Made by a program: the position numbers and the translations under genes. A DNA stretch of 21,341 bases, taken from the NCBI GenBank assembly GCA_964393615.1, contig CAYMUR010000093.1:1-21341 (forward strand). The letters are read 5' to 3'. This document shows positions 17,301 through 21,341 of this stretch, piece after piece; position 1 is the first letter of the stretch, and the number at the start of each line of letters is the position of its first letter. The DNA comes from CAYMUR01 sp964393615 (GTDB lineage: Bacteria > Planctomycetota > Planctomycetia > Pirellulales > Pirellulaceae). Under the pieces are notes generated by a model, which saw only the letters and a program-made list of their open reading frames with translations, was not told the origin of the DNA and made no database searches.

Positions 17301-17479
17301 TGGTCTGAGGGTGGTACGGAATCAGAACCGGTTGATTCAGGTGCGCTGTGCAGAGGAGGCGTAGCCTGCAATGCCGATGGGATTAGCAGGTAGAAAGTCG
17401 CTAATAGCATACCGCATGTTTGTTGCATGTAGACCATTGTAGCATCTAGCCACCCATGGAGTAGATGCGCGTTTTTCAT
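14363..17479 (-). CDS. DUF1549/DUF1553 (PSCyt2/PSD1) protein with central beta-rich insert
   Basis: The 1038-residue product has a hydrophobic signal at about 20-38 (GMLLATFYLLIPSALQA). DUF1549 lies at about 82-292 with DLTGLPPS, FGEHWGQHWLDLVRYAETHG and NCARCHNHKFD; CARCH at 269-273 is a CxxCH motif. A beta-rich insert at about 440-600 resembles a galactose-binding or lectin-like module. DUF1553 lies at about 755-1010 with NPLLARVIVNRVWQHLFSQGLV, SHPELLDYLA and NQPLTLLNDPF. The N-terminal PSCyt1 cytochrome domain of many relatives is absent. The insert suggests polysaccharide binding, which is inference. The stop codon touches the longest possible start of the DUF1501 gene (TAAATG), so the two form an operon. 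The start at 17479 lacks a strong ribosome site; Met 15 or Met 18 are alternatives. Confidence 0.9.
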   Translation of the reverse strand: MKNAHLLHGWLDATMVYMQQTCGMLLATFYLLIPSALQATPPLHSAPESTGSDSVPPSDHWAWQAVRRVPPSPIKQTSWPCDPVDQYILAELDKNNLPPVIPAIGRRWLRRVTFDLTGLPPSVSDVEKILDHDTPDIRQRQIDRLLSSPRFGEHWGQHWLDLVRYAETHGQEQDEPILNAYRYRDYVIRAFNQNVPYDQFVLEHIAGDLLVSPRIDRATRTNQSVQGTGFWLMTEANHIPIDLRGDEAERRENQVEVFSKTFLALTTNCARCHNHKFDAISSDDYYALCGYLQSSSYQQANVADPIARQQALDQFGQLQSKYAPLILERLAQAIRTSHFPDYIVAAISAIPVKTADRLKQDVLERWTTLLSAAQEDIASPFYPIMQIASNKQLTDSESNQRARQTVKNAWLLRTAETTEKFRSQKTIVTREEGERNYASSERQWTTDDLLLNFTHPGPEDWITSGLRFGNGPTQTGELLWGRDRSTPLAGILVEDAAHSDLYSEKFTGILRTRTFAVSSDTLWYRFRGNAQVFLCVDSYRCGATPGSVHHGKHLFRKLEGDHNYRWQSHRVARYLGHRIHIEFTPETNFSLSRIQFSAAEPPELFQPNRRIAAILEQASTESLEQFAQRYQALFSQATQDLATQYGNRQSGDLRDVAPLVAWVIEHKNLLDLPDKANQDLTNLWQAYTAEKIAIESGIPKPEEAPALLDGSGEDEYVHRRGDHHKLADKATPRRSLAALGGLDQPRPTHGSGRLELAQHFVDPSNPLLARVIVNRVWQHLFSQGLVRSVDNFGVMGAPPSHPELLDYLAADFLQNGWSIKWLIRRLVHSQSYAMSSRPQLAAEHVDPTNRLLHRMALKSLPAESVRDTILYLSGRLDPMLHGPSVPAYYTAFTKAYQIQQASGPQDGAGRRSIYLEVRRNQLLEFLTTFGRPVPLTTVGQRDQSTTANQPLTLLNDPFIHEQAQRWAERLLEMPQGSRTDRISQAYYMAFGRAPEPWETNAASLFLSQSNEQDQAASPLHMWTDLCHTLLNVKEFMFY

Positions 17480-17749
17480 CTTTGGAGTGTGTCGAACGGT
17501 TGCTGGATACTGTTTTGAGTTGTTGGCGGAAAAGTGATAGACTACCAGGGCATACGCGATGCTGATCCGTATTGACTACCCTAATTTTCTGAAATCTTTT
17601 CCGTGTGCTGAGGGGTCGTCGCTACGTGGAAAGACAGGCAAAATACACGACAAGCAATACCGTTCGTTCTGCGCTTCTCAGAATTCTTCACAGTGAAGTA
17701 AGCAGCTTGGAATATTTGAGAATAACGACTGACTGTATCTTTTGTAAGT

Positions 17750-17777
17750 TTGACGGTTACAAACAGAGCGGTATAAT
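17750..17777 (+). promoter_or_regulatory. Near-consensus sigma-70 promoter for the secreted-protein operon
   Basis: TTGACG (17750-17755, five of six consensus) and a perfect TATAAT (17772-17777) are separated by 16 nt. Transcription would begin near 17784, giving a 5' leader of about 250 nt before ATG 18034. It is the best promoter match in the window. Confidence 0.65.
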
Positions 17778-17785
17778 GGACGCCG

Positions 17786-17942
17786 TCTAAGCTGCTTAGA
17801 TTAGTGCGAAAGGACTTTTTGGGGGATATTCATCCGCAGATGACGGAAAGAAGATTGGATGTGGTTGCATTTCCCTGTTTTGCCTGTCAACAGGGTGAGG
17901 CGCCGTGCTGGAGGCTGTTTGGTGGATGGAAAAAAGTCCTTT
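17786..17942 (+). ncRNA. Candidate structured 5' leader RNA
   Basis: Starting just after the predicted transcription start are a TCTAAG-CTG-CTTAGA hairpin (17786-17800) and then a perfect 12-bp closing stem, AAAGGACTTTTT (17809-17820) with AAAAAGTCCTTT (17931-17942). Inside it CATCC (17831-17835) can pair with GGATG (17924-17928), extending the closing stem across an internal loop. A 7-bp hairpin CCCTGTT/AACAGGG (17873-17879 and 17889-17895, 9-nt loop) sits in the centre. I recognise no known riboswitch, 6S, SRP, tmRNA or RNase P signature. It may be a novel cis-regulatory leader. A small repeat element with 12-bp terminal inverted repeats is an alternative, but no flanking target duplication is visible. 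Confidence 0.4.
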
Positions 17943-18033
17943 GTAAAGCTTGGTGGCAGTGACCCAGAACGTATATTCAGGTGGTATATCAGGCACTATA
18001 TAAATTGGGCCCATTATCACAGTGGAATACCAT

Positions 18034-19335
18034 ATGCCGAAAAACAAGCGTCTGTTGATCTTCTGTTGGGCGTTGTCCGGTTGGACCCTTGGTGTGGATG
18101 CGGCGCCACAGCCGTGGGCGGATCAGCAATGTCAGTGGAGATTGCCGATCGTGGTCTCAGCCCAGCTGGGTACCTTGGATCAGCGTCCGGTCGTGATGCG
18201 TTGGTCACGAGTGGCTCAGGCGTTGAACGGAACTCGTGTCCGGCTTAGTTCGTTACGATTGATCGCTGGGGACGCATTGGTCCCCTACCAGATCGACCAC
18301 CGTAATGCGGCTGGCCAACTAGTCCCGTCGGGTAATCTGAGACTGGACCCAGAGGATGAATTGGTGTTCGTTTGTCCGTCCGATCGTGAGACAGTTCTGC
18401 ACCTTTATGGCAGTGAGGAACCGAGACCGTTGGTCAGATTTCCGTCTGGTCTCCAGGTGACGTCGTTGCGCGACGGAAGTGGCCAGGCCCACTACGTTTT
18501 GTCCACTGCAGATCTGAAAATTGGAATTCAAGGCGCTGGTGCTGTCGACCCGACGGTGAACATTCGGCGGAACCATGGTCGCGGTTCGGTTGTGGAACTA
18601 ACGTGGCATGGCCAAAGTGCGATCTGGCCTAGCATGAACTGGACAGTTTATATGAATGGCCATCCGTTTGCGATAGAGCGATGGCGCAGTGCAAAGCTTA
18701 TGCTGGACGGACCGGTGCGCAAAGTCATTGCCGTACAAGGTATTGGTAAGGTGGTCAAGGACGGGAATGGAACCACCGATTGTCATGTCAATGTTACACG
18801 TTACTTTTCGATGTTCGCAGGCGTTCCCTTGTATGAGGTCGAGGATCGGTTGCAGTGTGTGCAGGTGCCGTCAGATTGGACAGTCACCTACAGCGACCGT
18901 TTTTTTGCGGGATCCGCACAGGATGCCAGCGATGTGTTGTGGGATGGGTCGACGGGCGTTTTGCGCGAAATTCGCTTGGCAGATCGAGGTTTTCAGAATA
19001 CTGCTTCCAATGGCCTGGTGGAAACTCAAGACGCGCCTGCTGGATGGTATGCGTGGTATGATATCGAAGAAAAGAAGGGGCTAGCTGTGTTCTACCGCTC
19101 AACGAGTCTCGCTGCGGAAAGGACGAGTTTTCAGTCTGGTTGGGAGCTTTATTCTTCGGTCAACCGAATGTCTTTTGCCTACCGAAACCTTCATTCGCCG
19201 ATAACGCTCTGGCATCGTTTTCGAGTCATGGGGGTGGCGAATGCCGATGGCAAGCAGATTGCCACTGAGTATGGGCTCTGGTCAGATGACACTGGCTTGC
19301 CGGTTGCGATTGGCCCTTTGGAGAGGAGACGCTGA
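18034..19335 (+). CDS. Secreted protein of unknown function
   Basis: The 433-residue product begins MPKNKRLLIFCWALSGWTLGVDAA, a Sec signal. No catalytic motif is recognised. The first part (WRLPIVVSAQ, a VPYQID segment, then DPEDELVFVCP at roughly 105-115) has the layout of beta-sandwich domains such as those at the start of DUF4861-like and exo-rhamnogalacturonan-lyase-like proteins. That resemblance is loose. The later part is rich in aromatic residues (WTVYMNG, DAPAGWYAWYDIEEKKGLAVF, LWHRFRVMG), as in carbohydrate-active proteins. ATG 18034 is preferred over the GTG at 18022 because AGTGGA lies about 7 nt before it and the signal peptide starts cleanly. The next gene starts 1 nt after the stop codon, so the two are translationally linked and probably act together. 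Confidence 0.75.
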   Translation: MPKNKRLLIFCWALSGWTLGVDAAPQPWADQQCQWRLPIVVSAQLGTLDQRPVVMRWSRVAQALNGTRVRLSSLRLIAGDALVPYQIDHRNAAGQLVPSGNLRLDPEDELVFVCPSDRETVLHLYGSEEPRPLVRFPSGLQVTSLRDGSGQAHYVLSTADLKIGIQGAGAVDPTVNIRRNHGRGSVVELTWHGQSAIWPSMNWTVYMNGHPFAIERWRSAKLMLDGPVRKVIAVQGIGKVVKDGNGTTDCHVNVTRYFSMFAGVPLYEVEDRLQCVQVPSDWTVTYSDRFFAGSAQDASDVLWDGSTGVLREIRLADRGFQNTASNGLVETQDAPAGWYAWYDIEEKKGLAVFYRSTSLAAERTSFQSGWELYSSVNRMSFAYRNLHSPITLWHRFRVMGVANADGKQIATEYGLWSDDTGLPVAIGPLERRR

Positions 19336-19336
19336 G

Positions 19337-21341
19337 ATGTCGATGTCCAAGGCCCTATTGCTGACCACGGCGTGGGTGTGGCTTTCCATTTCTACTGTTT
19401 GGGCCGAGAACGTTGGCTGCATGGTTTACAACAATGGCCTACTTTTTTCAGAAGAGGAATTGCTACGTCTCGAAGCAAGTCAGTCGATTCAATACGTGGG
19501 TGTGCAGATAACGGGTGTGGCGCCCCATTTCAACCGGGTTGCGTCGCGGTTAGCGGTGTCTGGTAAGAAGCTGGTCGTTCAGGTCTGGTGGGATCAGTGG
19601 TCACGGTTTTCTTTAGCCAACATTGCCATGGATGCCAGAAACCGAGCAGCCTTTTTCGAAGAAGTGATCGATCCGATTGTGGAGGCGATTGGTCCGGAAA
19701 ACATCCATGTGATCCATTTACTCGAGGAGAGCGGTTCCTGTTTCGGTACGGATCTGACGGAACCGGGAGAACCAGATAATTTACTCGATGGGCAATTAGG
19801 CTCAGCTTATGGCGCCCCACAAAACTCGGGGTGGCAGGGAGGTGGCGTTTACGGCGGGCCCTGGATTCTGTCGATGCGCCGGCATAATGCTGACTTTGTT
19901 CGTTTCAGCGGAGGTGCAGATCTTTTCCAGTCTGCGATTTGGAATGGCCGCCAAAACACCATTTTTCGCCGCTGGGTGGGGCAGCGAGTGCAAGCTCAGG
20001 CACATAATCAATTTGCCGATCACATCCAAAAGAAGTTTCCTGGTATTCGAGCAACCACATGGGATGGGCCGAACTTTGGTGGAGTCTTCTGGTGTGATAC
20101 CCCTGCCATGTTGAACAACGTCGACGGTTTTACGGCCAACTGTTACTCTTCACCTCGACAAAATTACATCTATGCCCGCACCTTGCGCATACTGGATGAT
20201 GAGAAGGAATTGGATTTCATGACGTGGCTTGGGCGGGGCAATGTTCCCGCTGCACATCGTCGACGCACCTTGTTGACGGGTATCTACGCCGTGGGCAGTA
20301 ACATGCTTACCTTGTGGGAGGAACCGCAACGTTGTTATCAGGTGCCCGAACTGTGGAAGGTGATGGAGGATATTTATGGGAGATTTTCTACGTTACCGGT
20401 CTTTCGCCACAGTCCACAGGTGATGGTTGTGGCCGGCCGATGGAGCATTCCCAGTACCTACCTCACGAATTTTGATGTAGCACATGCTTACGATGCCGAG
20501 GGGGTCGGTCTTGATCGCTACAAGCTTGTGCTAGCGGATCATGCGGGACATCCCGGTATGAAAGACTATATCGCTGCCGGCGGATTGGCGGTGGTGTTCG
20601 ACCACCCGTCATTTCTCAAGGATGAGGGCGTTCTTGTAACGGCAGGCAGTCCGGTTGATTTTTCCGGTACCTATCGCCCTAACGCGTGGTGGCAGAATCG
20701 ATTTGGCCTGCAGGCAGAATATCAATTGAATGTCAACAGAACACCACATTTTGCTACTAGCGATATGGTGCATTGTGCGGAGGGGCTCGCCTATCACGTA
20801 CATTACGGTCGGGGGCAGGTGTTGGTATTGCCAGGTCAACCCGCTCATGAAGGCAGCGATCCTGACTGGCAATTACTGGTTTATGATTTGATCCAAGGGT
20901 TGCTGCACAGCAGCGATTTAGATGGTGTTTTTGATAAACATTTTGCTCCACGTGACTCGGGCGGTAAGTATTTTCAGATGACCAGTGATGACGGTGCGGT
21001 TACCTGTTATTTTTACTACGGAGGAGTGGGACAAAAAGGTCCGCCGGTACAAGTCAAGGGTGTGGATGTTCTGACAGGTGACAAGAACCCAGTACTCGGT
21101 CCCGACCGTGCAGCGGCAATCGTTTTACATCGTCGCGCCGAACCGTGGCAGCCACCACCTCCGCCAGACCGAACGCGACTTGTGAAAACCGCGGAACCGG
21201 GGGCGAGAAGGGGGCTGCCCAGCGTACCGGAATTGCCGCCTGGCTCCGCGCTTGGACCGATCGCTGCTGAACTAACAGTGCCGCCTACGGTGGTCAAAAA
21301 TGTGGCTGGCCGGTTTACTCGCTGGGACGTTCCTGACTGTC
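19337..21341 (+). CDS. Secreted glycoside-hydrolase-like protein, 3' end beyond window
   Basis: The frame is open from ATG 19337 to the window edge (668 codons, no stop), so the gene is partial. It begins with a Sec signal (KALLLTTAWVWLSISTVWA). Residues about 25-350 look like a (beta/alpha)8 barrel: VIHLLEES (125-132) and TLWEEP (325-330) place Glu pairs where the acid/base and nucleophile of clan-A glycosidases often sit; this assignment is tentative. Residues about 355-525 (VMVVAGRW, RYKLVLADHAG, YIAAGGLAVVFDHP, GRGQVLVLPG) resemble the glutamine-amidotransferase-like trimerisation domain of GH42 beta-galactosidases. A beta domain and a Pro-rich linker (QPPPPP at 605-610) follow. GGAGA 7 nt upstream and 1-nt spacing from the preceding gene support the start. 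Substrate unknown. Confidence 0.75.
   Translation, partial: MSMSKALLLTTAWVWLSISTVWAENVGCMVYNNGLLFSEEELLRLEASQSIQYVGVQITGVAPHFNRVASRLAVSGKKLVVQVWWDQWSRFSLANIAMDARNRAAFFEEVIDPIVEAIGPENIHVIHLLEESGSCFGTDLTEPGEPDNLLDGQLGSAYGAPQNSGWQGGGVYGGPWILSMRRHNADFVRFSGGADLFQSAIWNGRQNTIFRRWVGQRVQAQAHNQFADHIQKKFPGIRATTWDGPNFGGVFWCDTPAMLNNVDGFTANCYSSPRQNYIYARTLRILDDEKELDFMTWLGRGNVPAAHRRRTLLTGIYAVGSNMLTLWEEPQRCYQVPELWKVMEDIYGRFSTLPVFRHSPQVMVVAGRWSIPSTYLTNFDVAHAYDAEGVGLDRYKLVLADHAGHPGMKDYIAAGGLAVVFDHPSFLKDEGVLVTAGSPVDFSGTYRPNAWWQNRFGLQAEYQLNVNRTPHFATSDMVHCAEGLAYHVHYGRGQVLVLPGQPAHEGSDPDWQLLVYDLIQGLLHSSDLDGVFDKHFAPRDSGGKYFQMTSDDGAVTCYFYYGGVGQKGPPVQVKGVDVLTGDKNPVLGPDRAAAIVLHRRAEPWQPPPPPDRTRLVKTAEPGARRGLPSVPELPPGSALGPIAAELTVPPTVVKNVAGRFTRWDVPDC

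Larger units (their letters stand above)
17480..18033. other. Divergent intergenic region with promoter and long leader
   Basis: These 554 nt lie between the DUF1549/DUF1553 gene (-) and the secreted-protein operon (+). No gene is supported. Besides the promoter and the structured leader listed separately, TTCTCA (17675-17680) and TGAGAA (17717-17722) form a wide inverted repeat just upstream of the -35 box. CTTCA-CAG-TGAAG lies inside it; either could be operator sequence. Confidence 0.5.

Noticed and set aside
17943..18033. Known riboswitch elements such as GGTGGCAGTGACCC resembling the cobalamin box
   Set aside because: Only fragments resemble the conserved boxes; the rest of the cobalamin riboswitch core is missing, so no known class can be claimed.
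1..21341. tRNA, rRNA, CRISPR array, integrase or transposase genes
   Set aside because: No GGTTCGAATCC-type T-arm in a cloverleaf, no regular spaced repeats and no recombinase motifs were found on either strand by eye.

Overview
The window looks like a chromosomal segment of a planctomycete, probably of the Pirellulales/Planctomycetales type. Four family signatures point there. There are two DUF1549/DUF1553 ('PSCyt2/PSD1') plus DUF1501 gene pairs. There is a DUF1559 pseudopilin with an FTLVELLVVIAII N-terminus. There is a LEPR-xLL surface-protein motif (FERLEHRLVLS), and a PEP-CTERM sorting tail. No RNA genes, CRISPR array, phage genes or intact insertion sequence are visible.

Layout. 58-1437 (-): secreted ceramidase-like protein. 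1966-5744 (+): first DUF1549/DUF1553 + DUF1501 pair. 6173-7150 (+): D-isomer 2-hydroxyacid dehydrogenase from a TTG start, with a tryptophan where the catalytic histidine is expected. 7454-10305 (-): a cell-surface block, made of a LEPR-xLL protein broken by an in-frame TGA, a small lipoprotein, an intact DUF1559 pseudopilin and a PEP-CTERM protein broken by an in-frame TAG. 10533-12101 (+): secreted beta-propeller glycosidase-like protein. 12102-12835: a gene-poor stretch holding what looks like the decayed start of a Tat-exported protein. 12836-17479 (-): second DUF1549/DUF1553 + DUF1501 pair. 18034-21341 (+): a tight two-gene operon of secreted proteins (unknown, then a glycoside-hydrolase-like protein cut by the window edge), preceded by a near-consensus sigma-70 promoter and a leader of about 250 nt that can fold into a nested structure.

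How the parts fit. Nearly every product carries an export signal (Sec, Tat, lipoprotein or type IV prepilin). The DUF1549/DUF1553 proteins are expected to work with their partner DUF1501 proteins outside the cytoplasm. The beta-propeller protein, the glycoside-hydrolase-like protein and the DUF1501/PSD1 modules suggest breakdown of complex, probably sulfated or decorated, polysaccharides; that is inference from family context. The two broken surface proteins both lost a reading frame at a position where tryptophan fits, which fits recent decay of a surface locus. The strongest candidates for something undescribed are the structured leader at 17786-17942 and the 12-bp hairpin at 10363-10399.
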